In this document: piece after piece, positions 1 through 8,463 of the stretch
How the letters are laid out: each line of letters begins with the position of its first letter
How positions within the stretch are numbered: the first letter of the stretch is position 1
DNA from: Actinomycetes bacterium
GTDB taxonomy: Bacteria; Actinomycetota; Acidimicrobiia; Acidimicrobiales; RAAP-2
Direction: 5' to 3'
Assembly (NCBI GenBank): GCA_021794655.1
Contig: JAJYQJ010000100.1
Coordinates: 1 to 47,855 of the forward strand
Length of the DNA: 47,855 nucleotides
Position numbers and translations under genes: made by a program
Notes under the pieces: model-generated
Told to the model about the DNA's origin: nothing
Databases searched by the model: none
The model's input: only the letters and a program-made list of their open reading frames with translations

Positions 1-868
1 GATCTACAATTGGGCAGGTGGATATAGCGCCAAGGCTCGGTATGGAAGCTGTCTTTGTGAGGTCCGTCACGTCTTCGCTGTTTGCGTCGCGAATGACGAT
101 CGCAGAGATAGCGTTGGCACGATGTAGCGAGAGCCTGGCCTCGAATAGGTCGCCTGCCATCGATATTGGATCGCTCAACGGTCGGATCCTGCTTCCCCGG
201 ACGTTCTTCCATGCAACTGGAACTTCGCTCACGCGCAGTCCGAGCTTGTCGGATATGTTCAACAACTCTACGTCGAAGGCGAAGCCGTCAGTAGATGCGA
301 GGTGAAAGAGCAGGCGGGCAACTGGAGTCTGAAAGGCTTTGAAGCCACACTGAGTGTCTTGGTAGTGGACACCTACCAAAGCCCTAACGAGTAGGTTGAA
401 CGTGCGCCGTTCCAAGCGCCTCCTCTTAGTGTCAGCCTCCGCACGTGATCCATCGAGGCTCCGTGAGCCGATCGCTACTTCGCAGTCCTCCAACGCCTTG
501 ACAAACTGGGGGATGTGCTCTGGGTCGATAGCCATATCAGCATCGGCAAAAGCGACCAACGGCGTTCTTACGATAGACATGCCCGCACGGATCGCAGCCC
601 CTTTGCCGACGTTGGACGGCAACTCGATGAGTTGGAAGTACGGGAGATCCCCGAAGAGTAGATGCGCCTTTTTTGTGGTGTCATCGTTGCTCCCGTCGTT
701 AACAACGATGAACTCTGTTGAGTCGGGATCAACTGCCCCACTTAAGATAGCCTTCCCGAGGCGCTTCCTACCACCCTCTAAGCGTGCACCCTCGTTGAAG
801 GCCGGAATCACCAGGGTGAGTACGGGAGGTTGTGCTCCAGGTGTGGGCGGAGTTCTAACTTTGGGCAT
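1..868 (-). CDS. Family 2 glycosyltransferase, DPM1/ALG5-like (3' end outside window)
   Basis: Reading the minus strand from the ATG at 868 gives about 289 uninterrupted codons that run off the left edge, so the C-terminus is missing. The protein opens with a proline-rich stretch and then LTLVIPAFNEG, the start of a GT-A fold. Further on are VVNDGSNDDT, NVGKGAAIRAGM and the metal-binding-like FADADMAIDPEH, then a Q-C-G-F-K-A-F motif. This order is typical of polyprenyl-phosphate mannosyl- and glucosyltransferases, which move a sugar from a nucleotide donor to a lipid phosphate on the inner face of the membrane. No membrane segment is visible in the part present. An in-frame GTG five codons upstream (883) is an alternative start; neither has a strong Shine-Dalgarno. 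Family assignment is firm, the acceptor is not. Confidence 0.88.
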   Translation of the reverse strand, partial: MPKVRTPPTPGAQPPVLTLVIPAFNEGARLEGGRKRLGKAILSGAVDPDSTEFIVVNDGSNDDTTKKAHLLFGDLPYFQLIELPSNVGKGAAIRAGMSIVRTPLVAFADADMAIDPEHIPQFVKALEDCEVAIGSRSLDGSRAEADTKRRRLERRTFNLLVRALVGVHYQDTQCGFKAFQTPVARLLFHLASTDGFAFDVELLNISDKLGLRVSEVPVAWKNVRGSRIRPLSDPISMAGDLFEARLSLHRANAISAIVIRDANSEDVTDLTKTASIPSLGAISTCPIVD

Positions 869-1024
869 CAGGTCTTTTACCACGGCGATCCAGGAGAGTC
901 TTGCAGACTATCTGCCAGGAGTGGTGTCGGTTCTCTTGAGAGTTCGAGTCCTGAGTCTGGCAACGCATTAGCACTCGTTTGCTTCACGCAGCGCTCGAAT
1001 GCGACTCGTTGGACCAAGAGCCGA

Positions 1025-1030
1025 TAGCAT
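1025..1030 (+). promoter_or_regulatory. Candidate -10 element of a leaderless gpx transcript
   Basis: TAGCAT lies 6 bases before the ATG at 1037. There is no Shine-Dalgarno between them, so transcription would begin at or next to the start codon. No matching -35 is seen. Confidence 0.35.
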
Positions 1031-1036
1031 TATGGA

Positions 1037-1528
1037 ATGGCACTCTACGATAAAGCGATCAATAAGTTGTCAGGTGAGCCCTCGAGCCTCGGAGAATACG
1101 CAGGTAAAGTCCTACTCTTGGTCAACGTGGCTTCAAAGTGTGGACTGACCCCCCAGTACGAAGGCCTGGAGCGCCTGCATGAGAGATATGGCCCGAAAGG
1201 TTTCAATGTCCTTGGATTTCCCTGCAATCAGTTCTTGGAACAAGAGCCAGGAACTGCCGAGGAGATTGCTAATTTCTGTTCGACGACTTATGGAGTTACG
1301 TTCCCACTTTTCGAAAAGATCGAAGTGAACGGCGATAACCGTCACCCGATTTACCAAGAGTTGACCACCTTTGCCGATACGGACGGCGACGCGGGCGACG
1401 TCAAGTGGAACTTCGAAAAGTTTCTCGTGTCTCCGGCTGGAGAAGTGGTGGCGAGATTCCGACCCCAGGTCGAGCCCGACGATCCGGCGTTGGTCGCCGC
1501 GATCGAAGCCCAATTACCGGGGTCTTAG
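1037..1528 (+). CDS. gpx: Glutathione peroxidase family thiol peroxidase
   Basis: A 163-residue protein of the usual length for bacterial Gpx/BtuE. The peroxidatic cysteine is in VASKCGLT (C35), the glutamine in FPCNQF (Q65), and the Trp-Asn pair in VKWNFEKF (W124, N125), giving the full Cys-Gln-Trp-Asn tetrad. A further cysteine in the FCSTTYG helix (C81) is where thioredoxin-dependent members keep the resolving cysteine. It should therefore reduce peroxides with thioredoxin rather than glutathione, which actinobacteria generally lack (family knowledge). There is no signal peptide, so it is cytosolic. The stop overlaps the start of the next gene by one base (TAGTG), suggesting co-transcription with the HAD hydrolase. 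Confidence 0.95.
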   Translation: MALYDKAINKLSGEPSSLGEYAGKVLLLVNVASKCGLTPQYEGLERLHERYGPKGFNVLGFPCNQFLEQEPGTAEEIANFCSTTYGVTFPLFEKIEVNGDNRHPIYQELTTFADTDGDAGDVKWNFEKFLVSPAGEVVARFRPQVEPDDPALVAAIEAQLPGS

Positions 1529-2310
1529 TGAATCGATGTTCGGATGAAGCCGTGTTCTACGCGTCATCGGTGACGTCCGACCAGGAAACAGCGCGATTCG
1601 CTTCAGCCCTGAGTGAAGCTTTTGGGGCGGTGATATTCGACATGGATGGCTTGATTATCGACTCCGAACCGTTGTGGCATGAAGCGGAGATCTCGATCCT
1701 CGGTGGACTCGGCGTCCCGCTGGTGGACGCGTCGTGTCGCAAGACCAAGGGCATGTTTGTCAACGAGGTCACATCTTATTGGTTTGACCGGTTTCCATGG
1801 AGCGGTCCGGAACCAGATGAGGTTGCAGATCAAGTTGTCGAAGCGGTCATGAGGTTGGTCGTCGAAAAAGGTACGTTGAAGCCCGGAGCCAAAAAGGCGG
1901 TGCAGGCCTGTCGCAGGAGTGGACTTGCGATGGCCGTCGCGTCGTCGTCGGCGTATCGCCTTATATCCTTGGTGCTCGAGAAGTTCAGCTTGCACGATCA
2001 GTTCGACGTCGTTCATTCAGCTCAAGACGAACCCTACGGGAAACCTCACCCCGGTGTTTTCTTGACCGCCGCGGCGAAAATTGGAGTTCCTCCACAGGCT
2101 TGCTTGGTCTGGGAGGACTCTCCAGCGGGAGTACTCGCAGCCAAATCGGCGAGAATGACTTGTGTGGCAGTTCCAGAGTACGAAGAACGCGAAGATCGAG
2201 TGTTTGGTGTCGCGGATCTGGTGATTGCGTCGCTTGACGACGTTGACGCTGGGTTGTTCGAGAGCTTGGCACGTGATCGAAATGAGGCTGAGGCAGTTGC
2301 ACTCCGTTAG
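1528..2310 (+). CDS. HAD-superfamily phosphatase, beta-phosphoglucomutase-like
   Basis: HAD hydrolase of subfamily I with all four motifs: FDMDG (motif I, nucleophile and acid/base aspartates), VASSS (motif II), YGKPHP (motif III lysine) and WEDSPAG (motif IV). The cap lies between motifs I and II, as in phosphoglycolate phosphatases and beta-phosphoglucomutases. The GTG at 1528 is chosen because it overlaps the gpx stop (TAGTG) and gives a 260-residue protein. The open frame extends further upstream inside gpx, but that part is out of frame with gpx and reads as non-protein. About 30 residues precede motif I, longer than usual, so a GTG at 1552 is possible. Substrate unknown; a sugar phosphate is likely. 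Confidence 0.85.
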   Translation: MNRCSDEAVFYASSVTSDQETARFASALSEAFGAVIFDMDGLIIDSEPLWHEAEISILGGLGVPLVDASCRKTKGMFVNEVTSYWFDRFPWSGPEPDEVADQVVEAVMRLVVEKGTLKPGAKKAVQACRRSGLAMAVASSSAYRLISLVLEKFSLHDQFDVVHSAQDEPYGKPHPGVFLTAAAKIGVPPQACLVWEDSPAGVLAAKSARMTCVAVPEYEEREDRVFGVADLVIASLDDVDAGLFESLARDRNEAEAVALR

Positions 2311-2388
2311 TGTCGGTTACGGTGAGTTTTCCGGACTGGGAAGAACTGCACTTTGGCGCGGCATCGCTAACAGTGGGAGATAGATAAG

Positions 2389-5300
2389 TTGTTTGACCCG
2401 GTACCACCTGGAGTTGACTTCGTTGAGTTAGAACGTTCTGAGTTAGATCGATGGATGCGCCATCGTGTCTTTGAACGATCAGTCAGCCAGGGTGGCAATG
2501 CAGGAAAATGGGTGTTTTACGAGGGACCGCCGACTGCCAACGGGCGTCCTGGCTTACATCACGTGTGGGCCCGCGTGTACAAGGATCTCTTCTGCAGGTT
2601 CAAGACAATGCGTGGGTTTCGCGTGACCCGTCGAGCAGGTTGGGATACTCACGGCTTGCCAGTAGAGGTCGAAGTGGAAAAGCGCCTCGGTATCACCGGT
2701 AAGCGTCAGATTGAAGAAGAAGTAGGAATTGGTGAGTTTACAAGGTTGTGCCGTGAATCAGTCCTGTCGTACGTGGATGACTTCAAGGACCTGACTACCC
2801 GAATTGGATACTGGGTCGACTTCGACGATGCGTATTGGACGATGAGTCCCGCCTACGTCGAGTCTGTTTGGTGGCATCTCAAGAACCTCTACGAGCAAGG
2901 TCTCATATACGAAGACGTAAAGGTGGTTCCTTACTGCCCCCGGTGTGGGACGGCGCTTTCGAGTCACGAGCTCGGACAGCCTGACGTCTACTCCGACGAA
3001 GAAGACGAATCTGCGTACGTAGTGCTGCCCATTGCCGATCCAGACGAATCCATAGTTGGTGACGCGCGGGCCTTGGTGATCTGGACGACCACTCCGTGGA
3101 CGCTCATCTCTAATACCGGTGCTGCCGTAAACCCTGATCTAACCTACGCGGTCGTCGATCACCTGATTCTCGCAGAGGATCTCGTTAGTGAGGTTATGGG
3201 AGAAAACGCGACAATCTCGCATAAGGTGACCGGCAAGGCTCTGATCGGAACAAGGTACGAACGCCCCTTTGACGATGTACCTGTTCCCCCCGATGTCGAC
3301 GGCTGGAGAGTTGTCGGTGCCGACTTCGTGACCACCGACGAAGGGACGGGGATAGTACACCTAGCACCGGCGTTTGGAGAGGTGGACCGACAAGTTGCCA
3401 GGGAAACAGATCTACCTTCTCTTAATCCAGTCGGCCCGGATGGCAACTTTGACGAACAGGTTCCGTGGCTTTCGGGACGTCCCGTGAGAGAGACCAACCA
3501 CGATATCAACAACCGCCTCGAGTCCAAAGGACTGCTACTTCGCCGCCTGCTCTACACCCACTCGTATCCACACTGCTGGAGATGTGGCACCGCTCTGATC
3601 TACTGGGGGAAACCGAGCTGGTACATAGCCACCTCCTCGAGAAAGGCAGATCTGATCGCGCAAAACGCTCAGATTGATTGGCATCCGTCCCACATCCGTG
3701 ACGGGCGGTTCGGAGAATGGTTGGCCGGGAACGTGGACTGGGCTCTTTCTAGGGACCGTTTTTGGGGGACGCCTCTTCCGGTATGGCGATGCCGTGACGG
3801 CCATACTTACTTTGTCGGATCCTTAGATGAGCTTTCTGAGTTGGCAGGCGACGATCTGCGATCGCTGGATCCACACCGCCCTCAGATAGACCGGATCGAG
3901 TTTCCGTGTCCAAAATGTGCGTCCAACAGCGTCGACGGAAGCTCCGAGGTGACTGCGGCACGCGTGGAACCGGTGATTGATGCTTGGTTTGACTCAGGGG
4001 CGATGCCGGCAGCCCAAGTTGGCTATCCACATCTTTGTGGATCGACGGAAGCCCTGGAGTTTCCTGCAGATTTCATATCGGAAGCTATCGATCAGACGCG
4101 AGGATGGTTCTACTCCCTGCTGGCGGTCAACACCTTGGTATTTGGGTCGACCCCGTACCGTCATGTCGTGTGCCTCGGTCATATAGTTGATTCTGAAGGG
4201 CGAAAGATGTCCAAGTCGTTGGGGAACGTGATCGACCCTTGGGACATCTTGGACACTCGTGGAGCAGACCCTCTGCGATGGTGGATGTTTTCCCAGGGGT
4301 CTCCGTGGACGCCAACACGATCTTCGATCGCGGCAATCGACACATCGATGCGTGACGTGTTGCTCACACTTTGGAACAGCGTCAGTTTCTTTACCACGTA
4401 TGCGTCGTTGAACGGCTTCGATCCCAACGACAGCGATATCCCCCCAATTAAAGAGCGTCCAGCGTTGGATAGATGGATGATATCGAGACTCTGGAGTGCT
4501 GTTTTGGGCGTGACCGACGCTTTGGAAGCCTATGAACCCTTGGTCGCCGCGACCGCAATTGCCTCTTTGGTGGATGACATCTCGAACTGGTATGTCCGGC
4601 GCAGCAGGAAGAGGTTCTGGCGCACTGACCCTAACGCTCTGCCGGAAGATACCCTGGCAGCTCAGTCCACTCTCTTTGACGTGTTGGTTACCGTGTCGAC
4701 GATGCTCGGGCCGTTCTGCCCGTTCGTGGCAGATCGCATCTGGCGCGAGATGACCGGTGCAGACGAATCCGACTCCGTCCATCTCGCCAGTTGGCCGATC
4801 TTAGACTCTGAGGATGCAAAGGCGTGGATAGACTGCGATCTCGAGAAGCAGATGGATTTGGCGAGGCGGCTGAGTTCATTAGGGAGGGCAGCCCGCAGTG
4901 AAGCGGGTGTGAAGGTTCGTCAGCCGCTAGCGAGGGCGCTCGTGTTCCTGACGCCGAAATCGCCGGCGATCTTGGAAGACCTGGTCTGTGACGAACTCAA
5001 CGTGGATGAGGTGGTCGTTGCTAAGTCATTAGAAGACGTACTCCAGTTTGAGATCGTTCCCAACTTCAAACTACTCGGACCGCGCCTGGGCTCCGATGTG
5101 AAGCACGTGAGAGGGGCCTTGGCTCAGATAGACGGAACGGCCGCCGCGATCGCTATCGAGTCGGGAGAATCGATCAGCGTTGACCTCCCTTCTGGAAGGG
5201 TAGTTCTTTTTGCCGAGGATGTGGAGGTCCGCGTCAAGGGTCAGCCCGGGTTCGCAGTTTCGAGGCAGGGTGGCGAGGTTGTCGCTTTGGACCTGACGAT

Positions 5301-5559
5301 AGACGACGAGTTGAAAAGGCGTGGGATGGCCCGAGAAGTTGTCCGCCTAGTGCAAGAGTTGCGCAAACAGCGCGGTCTAGAGGTTTCGGACCGCATAACG
5401 CTATGTCTGGAAGGCGCCGACGACATAGCCCCAAGATTCAACGAAATGGCCAATGAGCTTCTAGCGGTCAAGATTACTCAGGGGCGGGGTGCCGGAGATG
5501 GAGAGCACCTCGATCTTGGAGACGGCGTAACTGTGAGGGCTTGGTTAGAAAAAGTCTGA
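2389..5559 (+). CDS. ileS: Isoleucyl-tRNA synthetase, long (eukaryote-like) type
   Basis: Charges tRNA-Ile with isoleucine in the cytosol. The class I signatures are GLHH (residues 55-58, HIGH variant) and KMSKS (about 606-610). The CP1 editing domain shows WTTTPWTLISNTG, and the DQTRGWFYSLL segment leads into the KMSKS loop. The 1056-residue length and the C-terminal region (a DUF5915-like anticodon-binding extension, without the terminal zinc finger of the E. coli type) place it with IleS2 enzymes, a class known to tolerate mupirocin. The start is TTG at 2389, preceded by GGGAGA at 2375-2380 with 8 bases of spacing. The 78-base upstream gap is too short for a T-box leader. It converges on the MarR gene with a 4-base gap. 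Confidence 0.97.
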   Translation: MFDPVPPGVDFVELERSELDRWMRHRVFERSVSQGGNAGKWVFYEGPPTANGRPGLHHVWARVYKDLFCRFKTMRGFRVTRRAGWDTHGLPVEVEVEKRLGITGKRQIEEEVGIGEFTRLCRESVLSYVDDFKDLTTRIGYWVDFDDAYWTMSPAYVESVWWHLKNLYEQGLIYEDVKVVPYCPRCGTALSSHELGQPDVYSDEEDESAYVVLPIADPDESIVGDARALVIWTTTPWTLISNTGAAVNPDLTYAVVDHLILAEDLVSEVMGENATISHKVTGKALIGTRYERPFDDVPVPPDVDGWRVVGADFVTTDEGTGIVHLAPAFGEVDRQVARETDLPSLNPVGPDGNFDEQVPWLSGRPVRETNHDINNRLESKGLLLRRLLYTHSYPHCWRCGTALIYWGKPSWYIATSSRKADLIAQNAQIDWHPSHIRDGRFGEWLAGNVDWALSRDRFWGTPLPVWRCRDGHTYFVGSLDELSELAGDDLRSLDPHRPQIDRIEFPCPKCASNSVDGSSEVTAARVEPVIDAWFDSGAMPAAQVGYPHLCGSTEALEFPADFISEAIDQTRGWFYSLLAVNTLVFGSTPYRHVVCLGHIVDSEGRKMSKSLGNVIDPWDILDTRGADPLRWWMFSQGSPWTPTRSSIAAIDTSMRDVLLTLWNSVSFFTTYASLNGFDPNDSDIPPIKERPALDRWMISRLWSAVLGVTDALEAYEPLVAATAIASLVDDISNWYVRRSRKRFWRTDPNALPEDTLAAQSTLFDVLVTVSTMLGPFCPFVADRIWREMTGADESDSVHLASWPILDSEDAKAWIDCDLEKQMDLARRLSSLGRAARSEAGVKVRQPLARALVFLTPKSPAILEDLVCDELNVDEVVVAKSLEDVLQFEIVPNFKLLGPRLGSDVKHVRGALAQIDGTAAAIAIESGESISVDLPSGRVVLFAEDVEVRVKGQPGFAVSRQGGEVVALDLTIDDELKRRGMAREVVRLVQELRKQRGLEVSDRITLCLEGADDIAPRFNEMANELLAVKITQGRGAGDGEHLDLGDGVTVRAWLEKV

Positions 5560-5560
5560 T

Positions 5561-5575
5561 CTGTCAGCCAGACAG
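5561..5575. terminator. Small hairpin between convergent ileS and marR
   Basis: CTGTC and GACAG form a 5-bp stem around AGCCA, overlapping the end of the MarR frame. There is no clear T-run on either side, so it is only a weak bidirectional terminator candidate. Confidence 0.25.
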
Positions 5576-6019
5576 CCTGCGAAGCGACTCGCTAATTCTC
5601 TTGCACTCGTCGGCTCCGAGCGGGGCAGTCAAGTAGCGATCAACCGTGGACGAGTACGTTGTCGAAGCGGTTTCGAGCGTTGTCCTTCCCTCGTCGGTGA
5701 TAGCTACGTACACACTGCGGCGATCCGATGGGCAGTTCTGGCGCTCGACGAGTCCCGCCTCGGCGATCCGGTCTATCAAGCGGGTGACGCCACCGGAGGT
5801 GAGTGAGATCTGCGAGGCCAGTTGTGTCATCGTAAGACGAGAGCCGTTAGCGCACCCGAGTTGGATCAGGACCTCGTACCACGAGAGCGGTATGCCACAT
5901 CTCCTCTCCAGCTCACAGCTCATAAGGCGTGTCATGCGGGAGTACGACGCTGAGAGTAACTCCATCAGCTCTACGCCTGGCTCGCGCTCGCGTTTAGTCT
6001 CTACAGCACGGTCTGGCAC
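5564..6019 (-). CDS. MarR-family transcriptional regulator
   Basis: A 151-residue winged-helix regulator. The core reads SWYEVLIQL (helix 2), then LTMTQLASQISLTSGGVTRL (recognition helix), then the wing NCPSDRRSVYVAITDEG, whose Asp-Arg-Arg is the hallmark of MarR proteins. Such proteins are dimeric repressors released by small ligands or oxidation. The start is GTG at 6019, preceded by a strong GGGAGGG. It diverges from the YceI gene across 249 bases, so YceI and itself are the obvious targets (inference). The C-terminal dimerisation helix is complete; nothing appears broken. Confidence 0.92.
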   Translation of the reverse strand: MPDRAVETKREREPGVELMELLSASYSRMTRLMSCELERRCGIPLSWYEVLIQLGCANGSRLTMTQLASQISLTSGGVTRLIDRIAEAGLVERQNCPSDRRSVYVAITDEGRTTLETASTTYSSTVDRYLTAPLGADECKRISESLRRLSG

Positions 6020-6161
6020 TCAGCCCTCCCTTCCAGTGCCGGCGGGTCCGAGCATAGCCTCTTGAGGCACGGTGATAGATGTTGAATGGCATGGATATCG
6101 AGGTACCGGGCCCCTTTCTTCTTAGCTTGCCAGGAAACCAGGATACAGCATTAATCACTAG

Positions 6162-6191
6162 TTGACAAATCATTATTAGTACAGATAGTGT
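6162..6191 (+). promoter_or_regulatory. Promoter for the YceI gene in an AT-rich divergent region
   Basis: TTGACA (6162-6167) matches the consensus -35. TAGTGT (6186-6191) follows after 18 bases and could serve as the -10. The surrounding 6145-6210 stretch is much richer in A/T than its neighbours and holds short palindromic words such as GTTAAC, the kind of site MarR proteins bind. A good GGAGAG Shine-Dalgarno sits at 6259-6264, so the 5' untranslated region would be about 70 bases. Confidence 0.5.
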
Positions 6192-6268
6192 AAAGACAGT
6201 TAACTTAACCGAGGAAAGTACCTGCTGGCTGGCGTGGTTGCTGGCGACGGTGCAGAACGGAGAGACCA

Positions 6269-6826
6269 ATGAGCAACGAAACGGTGACACTTCCAACACC
6301 TGGCACCTATACGATAGACAAGGCACACACCGAAGTCGGATTTGTGGCTCGGCACCTGATCGGGACGAAGGTAAGAGGCAGGTTCACGAAGTTCGACGGG
6401 ACCATTACTGTCGCCGATCCACCCGAGAACTCCACCCTCGAAGCCGAAGTGGACGCCACCTCGATTGAGACCGGGGTTGATATGCGCGACGATCACTTGA
6501 GGACGAACGACTTCTTAGACGTGCCAAATCACCCCAAAATCACTTTGAAGAGCTCAAGCCTTTCACGAAAGAGTGACTCTGTTTGGGATCTAACTGCGGA
6601 CTTGACTATACGTGGCGTCACGAAGCCCGTGGTATTTACCCTGGAGTATCACGGAAGCGGTCCTGGTATGTCTCCAGGGTCTCAAGTTGTCGCGTTCTCG
6701 GCATCTGCCGAGATAGACAGGCGTGATTTTGGAGTCAACTTTAACTCCGTACTGGAAGGTGGCGGAATTGTTGTCGGAAACAAAGTCACTATTGAGATAG
6801 AGGTAGAGGCTGCTCTCGAACCGTGA
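6269..6826 (+). CDS. YceI-family lipocalin-like protein, cytosolic form
   Basis: A 185-residue YceI domain from end to end. It opens with GTYTIDKAHTEVGFVARHL and has the typical HPKITLKS, WDLTADLTIRGVTKPV and DRRDFGVNF strands. The family folds as a lipocalin-like barrel that binds isoprenoid chains such as polyprenyl or quinone lipids (family knowledge). Unlike E. coli YceI there is no signal peptide, so the protein should stay in the cytosol. ATG at 6269 follows GGAGAG by four bases. The MarR regulator next door points to control by a stress or ligand signal. A short stem (GAACCG/CGGTTC, 6818-6836) covers the stop codon but has no T-run. Confidence 0.93.
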   Translation: MSNETVTLPTPGTYTIDKAHTEVGFVARHLIGTKVRGRFTKFDGTITVADPPENSTLEAEVDATSIETGVDMRDDHLRTNDFLDVPNHPKITLKSSSLSRKSDSVWDLTADLTIRGVTKPVVFTLEYHGSGPGMSPGSQVVAFSASAEIDRRDFGVNFNSVLEGGGIVVGNKVTIEIEVEAALEP

Positions 6827-6981
6827 AAAGCGGTTCACCACAGAACAAGATTGGGCGCGTACAGGACGCTTGGTTGGATACTGCACTTCACGGCGCGAGA
6901 AGGATCCCAACCCAGGTAACCTTCTAAGACGGCTGTCGACGGCCGTGAGGCGTTGGGAGTTCCCAGTAAGGAGCTTCCGGT

Positions 6982-7209
6982 GTGGAGTTTGCTTGGCGCG
7001 TTGATCGGCGCTACTCGCGGCGGGCTGGGCGGGTCATCTGGTACCTTAGAGTGAGCGTGGATCCAGGGCTTCACCGGTCGTTACTCTTGGTCAGGTTGAT
7101 CGTCGTGATGGTGGAACCTGGCAGCCACCTTGATGGACTCTTTGGCCTCGAACGAGTTGGATTCGAGGTTGAAAGTATCGATGATGCTTTGCGCGAGCGG
7201 CGGAGATAA
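6982..7209 (+). CDS. Candidate small ORF, 75 residues, upstream of the B12-domain gene
   Basis: This GTG-started frame has a perfect AAGGAG eight bases upstream (6968-6973) and stops 7 bases before the preferred start of the next gene. The product is arginine-rich at its start, with one hydrophobic run ([11 protein letters not shown]). I recognise no family. A competing frame uses the overlapping GTG at 6980 and encodes only 24 residues (6980-7054). The strong ribosome site favours translation of one of the two, but coding character is weak. The 155 bases before it (6827-6981) hold no other feature I can support. Confidence 0.3.
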   Translation: MEFAWRVDRRYSRRAGRVIWYLRVSVDPGLHRSLLLVRLIVVMVEPGSHLDGLFGLERVGFEVESIDDALRERRR

Positions 7210-7216
7210 CTACGGT

Positions 7217-7645
7217 GTGCATACGGTGACAGACGGGGAAGCGATCAGTTCGCGGCGAGGCCGAGTAGTGGTCGCGAAGGTCGGACTGGACGGCCACGAC
7301 AGAGGCGTGAAGGTCGTCGCTAGGGTCCTTCGTGACGCAGGGTTTGAAGTTGTGTATCTGGGCTTGCGCCAGACGCCGGAGGGAATTGCAAGTGCCGCAC
7401 TTGAAGAAGACGTTGACCTTGTTGGGCTGTCGATGCATTCTGGCGCGCATCTGACGTTAGTTCCAGCAGTCTTGAAAGAGATGCGCAGGCTGGGTCTGGA
7501 TATCCCGGTATTGGTAGGTGGCATAGTACCTGAGCGCGACGTCGCGACGTTGAAGTCGCTGGGCGTTTCAGCCGTGCTGCCACCCGGATCGTCTGACGAA
7601 GACGTTATTGGGGCCGTCTCCGCTGCTGTCGCCGGGAAGGCGTAA
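7217..7645 (+). CDS. Free-standing cobalamin-binding domain protein (methylmalonyl-CoA mutase B12-domain type)
   Basis: The protein is essentially one B12-binding Rossmann domain. [16 protein letters not shown] contains the D-x-H-x-x-G motif whose histidine is the lower ligand of cobalamin in mutases. [18 protein letters not shown] and [11 protein letters not shown] complete the fold as in the C-terminal part of methylmalonyl-CoA mutases. At about 142 residues it matches stand-alone small subunits. I chose GTG 7217, behind GGAG at 7202-7205; the frame is open to ATG 7181 or 7130, but those residues do not look like the family. No catalytic mutase subunit lies in the window. The SDR gene starts 5 bases after its stop, suggesting an operon. 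Whether it serves a mutase encoded elsewhere is unknown. Confidence 0.85.
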   Translation: MHTVTDGEAISSRRGRVVVAKVGLDGHDRGVKVVARVLRDAGFEVVYLGLRQTPEGIASAALEEDVDLVGLSMHSGAHLTLVPAVLKEMRRLGLDIPVLVGGIVPERDVATLKSLGVSAVLPPGSSDEDVIGAVSAAVAGKA

Positions 7646-7650
7646 ACGCT

Positions 7651-8433
7651 GTGGAACCGAGGCCCACGAAAGAAGTTGTAGTGGTTACCGGGGCGAGCCG
7701 CGGCATCGGATCTGGCATCGCAAAGCGACTCTTCGAGCTTGGGTACTCGCTTGGGCTCTGCGCTCGACATCTTCCAGAGCATCCAGGGGGGCGATCAGAG
7801 AACCTCGATTCAAGTACTCCGACGGTCGTGCGCTCGGCAGTTGATGTGACCGACTTCGATGCGTTGGAGGAATTTTCGGCTGACGTCATAGAAGTTTGTG
7901 GACGGATTGATGTTTGGATCAACAACGCCGGCATCTTGGAGCCTATTGGACCGTTGGCGGACTCCGATCCGTTGAATTTGCTTCGCCACGTCGAAGTGAA
8001 CGTGGGAGGCGTCTTGCTTGGAAGCCGCATATTTGCGCGTCACGTCCGCTCTAGATCTGGTGGTGGAGTGCTGGTAAACATCACCTCGGGCGCAGCACGG
8101 AGTCCTTACCGTGGTTGGGCTCCGTACTGTGCCTCCAAAGCTGCGGTTGACATGATCACAGAGGTGGTCGCTCTCGAAGAGGGGGGATCGGGTTTGACTG
8201 CGTTCGCTCTGGCTCCCGGCGTTGTGGATACGTCGATGCAAGAGTTGATCCGCTCTACCGACGCCTCTCGTTTCCCGCAAGTGGAGAGGTTTCGCGAGAT
8301 TGCGTCGTCTGGGAGGTTCAACTCGACTAAATGGATTGCCGACCATATCGTCGAGTTGTTGAACGTTTCGGGTGCGGATTCGCCAGTTCGTGTGAGGGTC
8401 CCAGACGAGCACGTGGAGCCGACGAAGAACTAG
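7651..8433 (+). CDS. Short-chain dehydrogenase/reductase
   Basis: A classical SDR of 260 residues, likely a cytosolic NADP(H)-dependent carbonyl reductase. Seen motifs are TGASRGIGSGIAKR (cofactor loop), DVTDF, NNAGILEP and the catalytic Ser-Tyr-Lys in NITSGAA / YCASK. The cofactor-binding strand is followed by CARHLPEH, with the basic residues expected when NADP(H) is preferred. APGVVDTSMQ closes the substrate side. Overall it resembles the sepiapterin/benzil reductase group more than the FabG group. GTG at 7651 sits a few bases after the stop of the B12-domain gene, with a GGGAAGG-like ribosome site in the preceding gene. Substrate unknown. Confidence 0.9.
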   Translation: MEPRPTKEVVVVTGASRGIGSGIAKRLFELGYSLGLCARHLPEHPGGRSENLDSSTPTVVRSAVDVTDFDALEEFSADVIEVCGRIDVWINNAGILEPIGPLADSDPLNLLRHVEVNVGGVLLGSRIFARHVRSRSGGGVLVNITSGAARSPYRGWAPYCASKAAVDMITEVVALEEGGSGLTAFALAPGVVDTSMQELIRSTDASRFPQVERFREIASSGRFNSTKWIADHIVELLNVSGADSPVRVRVPDEHVEPTKN

Positions 8434-8463
8434 CGCATCCGCCGTCGAGTATTGTCTAGATCA

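Noticed and set aside
396-971. 191-residue plus-strand ORF
   Set aside because: It is antisense to the partial glycosyltransferase, whose minus-strand translation carries all family motifs.
2311-2388. T-box riboswitch before ileS
   Set aside because: The gap is only 78 bases, with no T-box sequence or terminator; a plain GGGAGA ribosome site precedes the TTG.
6827-7216. Cobalamin riboswitch before the B12-domain gene
   Set aside because: No B12-box-like conserved core is visible, and the segment is partly covered by a possible small ORF.
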